NCBI GenBank assembly: GCA_002811645.1
Contig: PDIP01000053.1
Coordinates: 116,771-173,578, forward strand
Direction of reading: 5' to 3'
DNA: 56,808 nucleotides
Origin: Corallochytrium limacisporum
Taxonomy: Eukaryota; Opisthokonta
The notes under the pieces are model-generated. The model saw nothing but the letters and a program-made list of their open reading frames with translations. It was not told the origin of the DNA and searched no databases. The position numbers and the translations under genes are program-made. This document shows positions 19,661-29,420 of this stretch, piece after piece. Numbering within the stretch: the first letter of the stretch is position 1; every line of letters starts with the position of its first letter.

Positions 19661-20275
19661 TTACCTATTGGACTTGGCAACACGCTCCAGCTCGTCCTTC
19701 TTCTTGATGGCATAGCTGTTGGATGATCCCTTAGCGGCGTTAATCAGCTCATCGGCGAGGCACTCGGCGATGGTCTTGATGTTGCGGAAGGCAGCCTCGC
19801 GGGCACCAGTGCACAGCAGCCAGATGGCCTGGTTGACACGGCGCAGAGGAGACACATCGACGGCCTGACGACGGACAGTACCAGCGCTACCGATACGGGT
19901 GGAGTCTTCCCGAGGACCACCGTTGATAATAGCATCGACAAGAACCTGGAGGGGGTTCTCTCCCGTCAGCAGATGGATGATTTCGAAGCAGTGCTTGACA
20001 ATGCGGACAGCCATAAGCTTCTTACCGTTGTTGCGACCGTGCTTCATGAGGCTGTTAGTAAGGCGCTCGACAACAGGGCACTGGGCCTTGCGGAAACGCT
20101 TAACGGCATAGCGACCGGCAGTGTGGGGGGCGTAGACAGCCTTCTGCTTGACAGTGATGTAATCCTGCAGAGCGATATCGCTAACCTGGATGTCCTCGTA
20201 GGACCACTTTCCGAACAGCTTAATCTCGTTCTCGGGTGCGACGACCTCGACCTCAACAGGCATTTCTTCAGCCAT
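19661..20275 (-). CDS. RPS5: 40S ribosomal protein S5 (uS7)
   Basis: Component of the small ribosomal subunit head near the E site. 204 residues, the normal eukaryotic size. Characteristic segments: [141 protein letters not shown] and the terminal ERVAKSNR, which is the standard C-terminus. The stop TAA sits in AGGTAAAG, which looks like a donor, but since the protein is complete no intron is needed. Single exon, ATG in GCCATGG context. Confidence 0.98.
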   Translation of the reverse strand: MAEEMPVEVEVVAPENEIKLFGKWSYEDIQVSDIALQDYITVKQKAVYAPHTAGRYAVKRFRKAQCPVVERLTNSLMKHGRNNGKKLMAVRIVKHCFEIIHLLTGENPLQVLVDAIINGGPREDSTRIGSAGTVRRQAVDVSPLRRVNQAIWLLCTGAREAAFRNIKTIAECLADELINAAKGSSNSYAIKKKDELERVAKSNR

Positions 20276-21099
20276 GGTGATTGATTTTAAATTATATGAT
20301 ACCCGAAAAATATACCCGGACTATGACTGCAATTGTTTAACCAGGTTCTTATGTGGAAATGGGTGCTCTGAAATAGGATCCATACGTTCCTCGTGCCCCA
20401 TAATAGTCATTATGCACAGCAGTATGCTATTACAAGGGCAAAGAGACCAATGCTACAAGAATAATGCTGGTTCCCAAATGACCTCGTTCTGAGTATACGA
20501 AGCCTAGCCTCACGCAGTGAAAAGCTGCTTGTGACCCCGCTATGACCATGTACTGTGAAACCGTGTGCGGCTCCTCTTCACACACTTGGGCCGACAGGTA
20601 TGCCTACATTTACTATGAAGCTCTGGCGAGATACATTATTGTAGTATTAGTAAATCCACCAATTCGGGTATGGTACTAAATGTACTGGAAAGGCACCTAA
20701 TCGGGGAGGGATACGGGGAGGTAAATTTTGGATATAAATTTCAGCATTCCTTTATCACCAAATTTTCAGAAAAATTTGTGTGTGAAATTTAAAGTGTGTG
20801 TTTTTCTGTGGGACAGGACACTGGCGGGGAAACCGGGAGTTGGAGCCGTCGATCCACACCTCGCCCGCTGGGGAGATTGTTGGACTGGGTCCCCTGTTGT
20901 CTGTTTTGCTGTTGTGAAGAGATTCGAAGTGTGAAAAACATGACGTGTAGTTGATTCATTCAAATAGGAACATAAAACACCAAAATAAAAACCAGAAAGA
21001 GAAGGCGGTATGAATGCTACAATGTGAAGGGAAGTTTTATTCAGATGCGTGAAATGGTTTTAGTGAGAAAGCAAGTCATGGACGAGAGAACATTGTTGC
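20276..21099. other. Interval between RPS5 promoter and GCKIII kinase 3' end
   Basis: AT-rich. The left part is the RPS5 promoter, the right part the kinase 3' untranslated region. No gene, RNA or transposon fragment identified. Confidence 0.4.
21036..21041 (-). terminator. Candidate polyadenylation signal of the GCKIII kinase
   Basis: TTTATT on the plus strand reads AATAAA on the minus strand, about 60 bp past the kinase stop. Confidence 0.4.
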
Positions 21100-22335
21100 T
21101 CATGTCTTGTTCTTCATGAACTCCAACAATTGGCTGGTAAATGATTCGCTGAAACCGGGACGGGCCATCTCAGCAGCACCAAAAGCTGTCCTCAATCGTT
21201 CGACATACAGAACAAACTCCGGCTTGTCATCGTTCTTTGCCTTCATCTTTGTGAGCACACTTTGAACAAAGGCATCCCGCTGGTTGTATCCAGCACCTGT
21301 TGAAGATCTAGAGCCACTGTGGCCCATCTTGTCATCACCTACGCCCTCGAGGCCCTCATTGTTCATGACACCGCCCCTGACGGTCGCTAGAGCACCCTTA
21401 ACAGTGCCAAAGTCCCAGGCATCCTCATCAGCGCCAGCGACCGTGCCCTTGATGGTGCCAGGGCCCTTGCTGTCGTCTCCATGCTTTTCTTTCCAGCGAG
21501 CATACCGCTCGACCAACTCTGTCAGATATGATGTCTTCTTAGCGCTGCGAATGAAACGATGGCGTAGCAGCTCCTTTGCACTTGGCCGTTCGGCAGGATC
21601 CTTCTGCAGGCAAGCCTCGACGAACTCTTTGAAGGCCTTGGAGTACGGTCCCTCCAACTTTGGAGGCGGATTCTTAGGAATCAAGAACAGGACACGCATT
21701 GGGTGAAGATCTGCGCAAGGGGGCTCTCCCTTGGCCAATTCAATGGCCGTGATACCCAAGCTCCAAATATCAGCCTTGTGATCATACGAGCTCTGTTTGA
21801 TAACCTCCGGTGCCATCCAGAAAGGTGTTCCGACGAATGTGTTGCGTTTTGTCAATGTATTGGTGAGCTGTCCTGCCACACCAAAATCAGCCAGTTTGAC
21901 ATCACCATTTTCGCTGAGTAATACATTGGCTGCCTTGATATCACGGTGCAGTTTTCCTTCCTCGTGGAGGTACTCCAAACCTTTTAGAATCTCCCGCAGA
22001 ATGATTGCACAGTACACTTCTTCAAATTCACCGGCTTTGATGAGGTCTAATGCGGAGCCTCCTCCCAGGTACTCCATAATGATCCATAGCTTCGTTCCTT
22101 TCAGGTAACTGCCATGGTATTTTGTGACGAAGGGGGAGTCGCACTGTGACAACACAGTGATCTCCTGCTGGATGTCCTCAATTTCATCCTCTGCTTCTTC
22201 GAGGTCAATTACCTTAATGGCGACCACAGAATTTGTTTTCAGGTCTATTCCCTTGTAGACATCACCGAAAGAGCCCTTACCGATATGCTCCAGCTTCTTG
22301 TAGAGCTGTTCGGGATCTGCACTCTTGGTACCCAT
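21100..22335 (-). CDS. STE20-family GCKIII kinase (MST3/MST4/STK25-like)
   Basis: Ser/Thr kinase of the germinal-centre kinase III group, which works with MO25 and CCM3/STRIPAK in polarity, Golgi and cytoskeletal control. 411 residues. Kinase domain about 14-265: [11 protein letters not shown] glycine loop, ATP-binding K41, HRDIKAAN with catalytic D132, DFG at 150-152, and the GCKIII activation segment [15 protein letters not shown] with the phospho-acceptor Thr probably T166. It continues with [23 protein letters not shown] and a [18 protein letters not shown] block that is typical of GCKIII. The Gly/Asp-rich linker and the C-terminal helix region (about 340-405) fit the CCM3/PDCD10 binding dimerisation tail. 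All catalytic residues are intact. Confidence 0.93.
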   Translation of the reverse strand: MGTKSADPEQLYKKLEHIGKGSFGDVYKGIDLKTNSVVAIKVIDLEEAEDEIEDIQQEITVLSQCDSPFVTKYHGSYLKGTKLWIIMEYLGGGSALDLIKAGEFEEVYCAIILREILKGLEYLHEEGKLHRDIKAANVLLSENGDVKLADFGVAGQLTNTLTKRNTFVGTPFWMAPEVIKQSSYDHKADIWSLGITAIELAKGEPPCADLHPMRVLFLIPKNPPPKLEGPYSKAFKEFVEACLQKDPAERPSAKELLRHRFIRSAKKTSYLTELVERYARWKEKHGDDSKGPGTIKGTVAGADEDAWDFGTVKGALATVRGGVMNNEGLEGVGDDKMGHSGSRSSTGAGYNQRDAFVQSVLTKMKAKNDDKPEFVLYVERLRTAFGAAEMARPGFSESFTSQLLEFMKNKT

Positions 22336-23872
22336 GATTTAATTCTACCCTACGGCTTCTATGTACTCTGAACTTTGAATGAATTCTATTCTTTAGCCCT
22401 GTGGTTTATCGAGATCAGTTATCGCCAGCCCGCCGGCGACATAGCTAGGTTTAATTCGCTCCAAGTTAAAAATATCCACCGTATGATAAGAAGAGCTATT
22501 GTTATTGATGCCACGTAACGCAAATCTTTGATAGAGGACATTCTGACAGCCGACAAATACCACAAAGTATCATCATATCAGGACTGGACAAACCATAATA
22601 CAATTAGAAGCACATCGGTACGTATCAAACCCAAGACAATCAAGGACAAACCCAGGAAAATCAGTCGTTGAGGAGTGCAATTTGGGAGGCCACTTCTCCG
22701 GGAGACATTTCAACGCGCGTCGGCAAGAGCCCTTTGTCTCAAACCCCTACTTTAGACTGTCGCTGTCGATTTTTTTTTCCTTCCCCGGTTGCCGGTCTCG
22801 GTTTCTCTCTCTCTCTTTGGGCGCGGACAAAAGAGAAAACACTCGGTGGACCAACCCACACCAGCGGATCGCACTCCCCGTCGCTTCGGCCAGCCACTCC
22901 AGACCGAGCAAAATGGACTGGGTCCCGATGAACTGCTGCGATACACCCCAACCCCCCCCCCCCTTCCCCAATACAAGGGAAGGGGGGGGGGGGGGAGGAG
23001 GTCGGGAAGCCGGGGGGGTGTGTTGCCTACCACCAACAGGCCCAAGATCACATTCCCGGACAACCGAAGGCCGGAGGCAAAGAAGCAAAAAATAGGGGAG
23101 AGAAAAAAAAAGGGGGAGAAAACGAAGAAGCAGAACGGCCTGGTTGGTTGGTTGGGGGGGGAGGAGGGGGAGGCGCAAAAGCCAAAACACCCGGAGGTGA
23201 CGAAAAGGCAAAACAAAAACTATGGGAACCTGATACCCACCCTCCCCGGGCATCGGGGTGGGACAGTACTGACGGACTGGCAAACTTTATCTGTGCTATC
23301 TACAGTGGCTTCCAGTGCGTAATGGGCTCCTGGGGGGATACGGACGGCGGGTAACGCGTAGTAAGCGGTCAGTTTTGGCGACGGGAAAAGCCTTCGGGCC
23401 ATCTCATGCCCATATTTTCACTATGGAAGCGAAGGAACCTTAGGTAGCCCCGTCTCACGCCGCGACGTTTTGCCTTTTTTTTTTCTTTCTTCCTCCCTCT
23501 GCCCGTCTCTCCCTTTTGTTTGGCAGAACGACCGCGTTCCCCGGCGTTGATTCGCTGCACTGGAACCAATGAAGAGGTCAGAGTGTGGGGGCCTAATTTA
23601 AACCGGGAGCGGACCAACGGGTCCAGGAGTCTGTGAGGTTTCGGGGCGATTTGGGTTGGTGCCACAAACAGTGCTTAGAGGAGGCACCCTTCACATTCCT
23701 GGGTGCTACCGAAAACACACAAGGTTCACAGAGCCTGGCTTTGTTATCACGATGTCTCAAATGTATGCTACAATGTATATGTTGTTCATGATGGGCTTGA
23801 TGTTAACCTGTCAGTGAAGAACGGTCACGTAAGGTTGGAACAAATTTCGAAGATATGGCGTGTTGTGCCCAG
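22336..23872. other. 1.5 kb interval with a long G/C inverted repeat
   Basis: Promoter side of the GCKIII gene and 3' side of the lipase gene. AT-rich near 22340-22650, then GC-rich with a C12/G14 hairpin, several A- and G-runs, and a TTTCACTATGGAA element near 23416. No gene seen. Confidence 0.4.
22952..22995. repeat. Long G/C inverted repeat (hairpin)
   Basis: C12-TT-CCCC, a loop AATACAA, then GGG-AA-G14. Arms of about 17 bp pair almost perfectly, giving an extremely stable hairpin. Confidence 0.85.
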
Positions 23873-26800
23873 CTACACCGGTGGAGATTTGTCGTCCGCG
23901 GGGGATACGCTTTTGGCACTCTCTGATTGCTCGGGAGTGGCACTGTCCACCTCAGCAATCTCAGACATATGGGCAACAGCCTTGCTGTGAGAGGCCTGTG
24001 TCATGTTGGAGGCCCTGCGGGATGGCGGTCCCTCTCTTTCAGGGTCACCTGGCATCAGTTCCCGGCTGCCGAAAAGACTGCCCATGGCACTGGGTCGCCG
24101 CATGCTGGCACGCTGTGATGCACGCATCTGCGACGCTGCCATACTCTGCCGCTGATGTTCGACTTCGTCGAGGGTGTTTTCATCGAAAGAATCGAATTTC
24201 ACTTTTCCGCCAATGCCCATGACTGCATTCACCTTATTCGTTGCAGCCTGCCATCTGCGCCTCGCTTTGGTCTGCGCAACGGCGTTACCGAAGAGCTGCT
24301 CAACAGCCGCTTGTTCCACCGCTGTGGTCCGATCCATATCAATGTGTACAGCGCTCTGCTTTTTGGCACCCTCCTCATAAATTTCGGACTCTTCGGAAGT
24401 TCTCTTTGGTGACTCTGCCTGGCTGCCTGGCTGACTACTTACATCTACTATCTCTCCAGCGCTGAGTATGTCCATAATTGTCTTGGTTTGATCGACATCC
24501 TTGGCACCTGTCCACTTGAATGCCGCAGACATCGAAGTCAGATAACCTGGCATCATGTGCGCCTTGACATTCACATTTCGACTGACCTTAAACATGTTAT
24601 CCACAACTGTTGGCTTGTACAGCATGTTTCCAGCCCGATCAAAAATCACCTTATTGCCCACATGTTGATAGCGACTCTTCAAAAACTTGAAGCCAGGAAT
24701 ACCAGTCACAACATCGCCATCATTCACCACTCGGAACGTGTTCGGCACCAACCGATTGTAGAGCTGAGCAAAAACAATGTTTCCGACACGCGGTGAGCCA
24801 AACGTGTAAACAACAAGCGGGACATTGGGCATCTCGAGGGCAAGGGACATGGCACAGAGAGTTGCCAACGCACCTCCTAGCGAGTGACCGGTAACATACA
24901 GCGGTTGGCCGGGGTTCTCAGCCTGCAGCTTCTCGGCCATTGCCATAACGTCCTTCTTTAGGGCCATCCAAGCATTGAAAAATCCTTCATGTACATACCC
25001 CTTGGTCGGATCTGTGAAAAGACTGGCCTTCTCGTGATTTTCCGCAACGTAATCGCGATACAACACTTGCTTGTACTGTAGATCCGTCTTCGCGTTCCTC
25101 TTGGATGCGGTGCCACGGAAAATAATCCATGTTTCCCGTCCCTTCCGTGCTGCCCATGATCGAACGTCAAGCTCTTCATTGTATACGATCTGCAGTCGTT
25201 CAAAACCGAAGTCTTTCACATCAATGATGTTGCATTCGTAGGCACAGAAGCTATTGGGATCGTCTGTGCCGAGGTGGCGATACGAGGCTTGAGATAGGAA
25301 AGCAGCACGCTGTGCCCTCGGGATGTTGAACTTATTATTCGGAACTGAATCGTGTTCGTTCACCAATTGGGAAAGAGATATATCACCATGAACCGAAAAC
25401 TCATCCTTAGGAGGCAAAAACATAATTAGCAGCAATGACGACAGAATCACGAAGTAGAAAGAGGCCACGAAAGGCGGTGTGAGCCGCTCCCCGTAGGTGC
25501 TAAGGGTACCGCGGATGACCTGGATCAACGCAAAGATGAGCGTAGTCCACAAGAAAATGTAGAAGAAGCGGCCAACAAGCTGGCGGTATCGAGTGGGAAT
25601 GTAAGGCATCTTGCGCAACTTCTTGATCGCTGCACCCACCTTCTTGAAGGAGTAAAATAGAAGGAACAAAATCAACGGAAGAATGTAGAGGATGCAAATA
25701 ATCACAATCAAGGCGTAGGAGTCCGAAGTTGGGAACGCCGACAGGTTGATGACAAAGAAGTTACCGTTGATCAGAACATCGACTCCCTCGGAGCTGAATG
25801 GGAGCAGAATGCTCGGCAAACTTTGGGTATTCGGAAGGTTGTCATATTCCAATGAAACGAAGATCCACACGAATGCAGCGATGATTCCAAGTCCACTCGC
25901 GACGTGGGTCTTAATGGACCAGTCAATCTTGTCATTCATGCCCCGGGACAAGGTGTCTGCCATAGCGATGATCATATTTAGATGGAGAGTGATCAGCATA
26001 AGAGACCATGCAGCTTCCAATTCAGTGCCAATTGGTATATCCGCCAGAACTAATACGCTGCTGACGGGAAAACACGCTGGCCAACCAATGCACACAAAGA
26101 TGAACAAGACTTTCTCTTCCGGTAGAAGATCTTTAACTGTTCGTCCATGGGCATGGTGGACAGACACAAACACAATGATCACGATTGTGAAGATAGCGAA
26201 AAGGACCAGCGACAGAATAGTGACCAAGTACAGATTCCAGTCTGCCAACTGCCTCACCTCTACGGTGGTTTCAAAACGTGTCGTGTTTGTCAGCTCATCA
26301 AGCGATACGTTTGTTGCATTGACCCCTAGGAACAATGTATCGTACCGGTACGGATTGTCCAATTCCAAAGGGTTAATATCGCATGCCTTACATGCAATCG
26401 CCCAGTTTGGAATTGCCAGCCATCGCTGACATGTTCCAGGTTCACCGGTGCAAAATAGGGCAAGATCTGTCTTGTTTCCGCCCAAGTCTTGGCTCCATGA
26501 ATTTTCCTGGTCTAAATATGCCACATATGGCTTCCAAGTCTCTGTATCTCCATCGGCTGAATCTGTAGAAACTGTTCCCGAAGCGAATGTACTAATGGAG
26601 AACGTATAGTTTAGTGGGTCTCCCCCCGTCAGATCCTTGACTTCCATGTAAATGTCGGCAACAAACAAAATGTTGATGTCGGTGAAAATAGCAACGCCTT
26701 CATTGGCCCCGATAATGCAAGGCTCTGTACCGACGAAGTGCCCAGTTTCAGTACTATTTGGACACACGTTGTTCCAGTCAACAACCCAAGTCTGTTCGTC

Positions 26801-27016
26801 AATTCCATACGCCTGTTGCATAAACGATACGATCAAATTGAAGAGAGCTGCAAAAACTGCAACTGTCACTACAAATATGGTTTCCTTTTGACCCATGGTC
26901 TCCATCCGAATGTGCGGCTGGAAGCTCGCGAGTGTTGTCTCATCCGTTCCGAGCACATACTCCTCATCAACCTCCTCTACGGGAGGTTGGGATTTTTTCT
27001 TTCTCCCGAACACCAT
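23873..27016 (-). CDS. Multi-pass (Wntless/TMEM181-like) membrane protein fused to a class 3 lipase domain
   Basis: About 1047 residues from the ATG at 27016; the frame is open 12 codons further, but only to a TTG. Seen: TM1 (about 47-66), a Cys-containing luminal region with several N-x-S/T sites (67-258), and seven hydrophobic helices (259-535). This TM1-lumenal domain-7TM plan recalls Wntless/TMEM181 proteins (GOST group). Then a lipase_3 alpha/beta-hydrolase domain (about 560-840) with WIIFRGTAS, the nucleophile elbow VTGHSLGGALA (S712), D768 in VVNDGDVVTGIPG and H820 in KAHMMPGY: a complete Ser-Asp-His triad. The cytosolic tail (840-1047) is charged and disordered. Diacylglycerol lipases also join TM helices to lipase_3, but with four helices. 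Likely acts on membrane acyl lipids. The lipase call is firm; the 7TM family call is moderate. Confidence 0.85.
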   Translation of the reverse strand: MVFGRKKKSQPPVEEVDEEYVLGTDETTLASFQPHIRMETMGQKETIFVVTVAVFAALFNLIVSFMQQAYGIDEQTWVVDWNNVCPNSTETGHFVGTEPCIIGANEGVAIFTDINILFVADIYMEVKDLTGGDPLNYTFSISTFASGTVSTDSADGDTETWKPYVAYLDQENSWSQDLGGNKTDLALFCTGEPGTCQRWLAIPNWAIACKACDINPLELDNPYRYDTLFLGVNATNVSLDELTNTTRFETTVEVRQLADWNLYLVTILSLVLFAIFTIVIIVFVSVHHAHGRTVKDLLPEEKVLFIFVCIGWPACFPVSSVLVLADIPIGTELEAAWSLMLITLHLNMIIAMADTLSRGMNDKIDWSIKTHVASGLGIIAAFVWIFVSLEYDNLPNTQSLPSILLPFSSEGVDVLINGNFFVINLSAFPTSDSYALIVIICILYILPLILFLLFYSFKKVGAAIKKLRKMPYIPTRYRQLVGRFFYIFLWTTLIFALIQVIRGTLSTYGERLTPPFVASFYFVILSSLLLIMFLPPKDEFSVHGDISLSQLVNEHDSVPNNKFNIPRAQRAAFLSQASYRHLGTDDPNSFCAYECNIIDVKDFGFERLQIVYNEELDVRSWAARKGRETWIIFRGTASKRNAKTDLQYKQVLYRDYVAENHEKASLFTDPTKGYVHEGFFNAWMALKKDVMAMAEKLQAENPGQPLYVTGHSLGGALATLCAMSLALEMPNVPLVVYTFGSPRVGNIVFAQLYNRLVPNTFRVVNDGDVVTGIPGFKFLKSRYQHVGNKVIFDRAGNMLYKPTVVDNMFKVSRNVNVKAHMMPGYLTSMSAAFKWTGAKDVDQTKTIMDILSAGEIVDVSSQPGSQAESPKRTSEESEIYEEGAKKQSAVHIDMDRTTAVEQAAVEQLFGNAVAQTKARRRWQAATNKVNAVMGIGGKVKFDSFDENTLDEVEHQRQSMAASQMRASQRASMRRPSAMGSLFGSRELMPGDPEREGPPSRRASNMTQASHSKAVAHMSEIAEVDSATPEQSESAKSVSPADDKSPPV

Positions 27017-28483
27017 CTTCTTGCTGCAGATGTTGTCCTGCGTAGGAATCAATTGTGTATTCTTAAGGCTATCCCAGAACCATTCTTGCAGAAACGAATC
27101 TTTCTACAGTGTAGTCCCGCACAGTAAAACTCGTCCAGCACAGGAGCTCTTACAATAGTTCCTAACTATCTCTGGCAATTTGTGTTACCCAGAACGATTT
27201 CTCATACCTGTATAGGATTTAAATAAAACGGCTGTCGTCTCTGCATGTGTCAGTCTACACTGGGCCACCACAAACCAACTCACACGTGAAATGTTAAATG
27301 CATACCTGGATCCACAATTCTCAACCGCGCATCTGTTAACTGCATACGGCAACTGAAACAGAGAGATGAACCAGGTTGTCAACCGTTCATCACCCGGCAT
27401 GTGACGGCGAGATCGTACAGTCGCCAAGAAAAAGTAAAAGGAAAAGCGGTAGAAAAGAAAAGAAAAACGGAAAGGAATGAAAATCAAGGGACGTCTCTCT
27501 CCCGCCCTCAACATTCCTCTCCTGCTCGCCCAGGGTTTCTTCTTTTCTTTTTTTTTCTATCCAACTCTTCCCTCGTTCTCAAATGTCTCCCTACCCGCCC
27601 CTTCTTCCTTGACTTTCTTTTCCCCCTTTTACTTCCACCCCAACCCTCCCCCTCGCTGCTTGCCTGTCCCCATCCCCCCCTCCCTCCCGAGATTTGTGTC
27701 TTGGCCCCTTTGTTCTACTTTATTGTTTTATTTTCATTTCAATTACCCCCTTTATTTTGCTTAATTCGCTCGGGTTTACCCGTCCCGAACACACGCACCC
27801 CGTCGCTGTCCGTATCGGAACAGTCACTCTTTGTCTCCCATCGTCGCTACTTTCTCCCTCCCTCCCTCCACCCCCCCCCGCGGGTTCCTCGCTCCCTGTC
27901 TTTCCGCCGACCCATCTTCCCCCCTTCTCCCTCCCCTCTCCCCTCTCCCCTTTTTTACCGGGCCCTGTGCGAGTGCGAGCCGGGAGAGAGGGGGGGGCGG
28001 TTCCTTAATTCATTCCTTGGGGCGGCGCTAAAAAGAATTGGGCAACAGAGAAGGCAAAATTTAAAAAAGGAGGAAAAAAATCTGTGACCTGCTTCTTCGG
28101 GCCCTGCGTATATCCCGACGGGTGTTCCCTACGTGGCCGCATTTGGTCACGCGAACGGTGTTCGGTGGCGGGCTATACAAAATATACCCATGGTGTCCAA
28201 CGAATGCGAACCAAAGTGTTCAATTTGACACAGTGAGGAGAGCCCTTGCTGGCGACGCATCAAACAGGCGGATGTGGTACCATCTACTCCTCTGAATGGC
28301 CAAGAGCAGAAATGTACCCACATCTGCGGCAAATTATGAAAACAATTCATATATTTAATATATAATATAGATCTCTATACCCGACCTCTAGGGCTGGACA
28401 TATCCTCTACAATCACGGGTTTTTCAGAAAAGTGATGATCATCGAAAAAGTTGGATGTTCTTTTTTTTTCTGCTTGGGTCTGT

Positions 28484-28516
28484 GGGTGTGTATGTATGTG
28501 TGTGTGTGTGTGTGTG
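28484..28516. repeat. TG-rich microsatellite with TATG interruptions
   Basis: Runs of GTGTG broken by TATG, ending in an uninterrupted TG block at about 28499-28516. Confidence 0.9.
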
Positions 28517-29205
28517 CGGCAATGTTCACTCACTCTTGGGGGCTGGCAATATGTTTGTGCAGTATCATGCATCCCGTCGCAGACGTCGACGGGGGCCTCA
28601 CCATTATCAAGAAGCAGATTTTGGGCTCCTCCCTCTTTTCTCCACGGACATCCAACTCGTCTTCAGCTTTTGGATAGGAGGTAAACGAGAGTAGCGTGGC
28701 CGGGAAATCCGGCGTTGGGCCCATTATAAGCCGCGCCTCGTCTCCCACTCCCCTCCCAAGAAAACTTTCTTCCGGTTGCCTGAGACGAGGCACCCTTGTA
28801 AAACACATTTGAAAGGATAAAAAATTCTTCTCAGTACTTTCATTACGGATCAGTTCCTGTACCCCTGACCCCACGACCCTCACGGGGGCGCGTGAAGCTG
28901 TGCAGCTTGGTAGTTTGCAGTCAATGGAGCCATGCGCTCCATGCCTTTGGTGAATTAACCGGGGGTCCGTACCCCCTCCGTAGGAGCCCCGAGAGTTCGG
29001 AATCCCCACACCAGACGGCGCGGGGTTAGGAGTTCATAGGTGTGTTCGGTTACTGAGCAGCAACGGTTGATCGTCCTTGATACCCTGTAGTATCACTACT
29101 GTCTCATCGAGTGCTTGGTTAGAGCGAAAGATTAGAAATTCGGTGCCGTTGCCAGAAGCCGAGACATTAATCGTGTATTATCATTATCGTTTCGTATAAG
29201 CAAGA

Positions 29206-29420
29206 TTGGGTATTGTGTCTCACACACTAAGACTTTTTATCGATCGCCAAAACATATATACTGTACTGCAAAATTGCAAAACGAGACATGTGGCAGCGTC
29301 ACAGATGCAGACTAAGCTGGTATCTCTTCATGCATGGCATATTGAACAGTCCCCAACCAAGAGAAATTGGGACACACCGTGGAGCGGACTTAGCGTAATG
29401 GCAGAAGGACCTCTTTCCAT
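29206..29420 (+). pseudogene. Decayed Ty3/gypsy-like RNase H region
   Basis: The plus-strand translation contains LRLFIDRQNIYTVL, like the F-x-L-x-TDH-x-N-L-x-x-x-x strand of Ty3/gypsy RNase H, then VASQMQTKLVSLHAWHIEQ in the position of the R-L-x-R-W-A-x-x-L-x-x-Y helix, and KRNWDTPWSGLS resembling E-N-x-W-A-D-x-L-S-R, the end of the domain. Spacing between the blocks is right. The TDH His is replaced and there is no clean frame for the whole pol gene, so it is a relic. The frame stays open to 29895, but the rest is not recognisable. Confidence 0.4.

Noticed and set aside
22747-23283. Overlapping open frames on both strands in G/C-rich DNA
   Set aside because: Three or more frames are open at once because stop codons are rare in G/C runs; no domain in any.
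27401-28087. 228-codon open frame rich in Pro, Ser, Leu and Phe
   Set aside because: The frame results from a long pyrimidine-rich stretch without stops, not from coding selection.
28860-29000. Cluster of small GC hairpins suggesting a structured RNA
   Set aside because: Stems are short and do not combine into a tRNA, 5S or snRNA fold; no promoter box seen.
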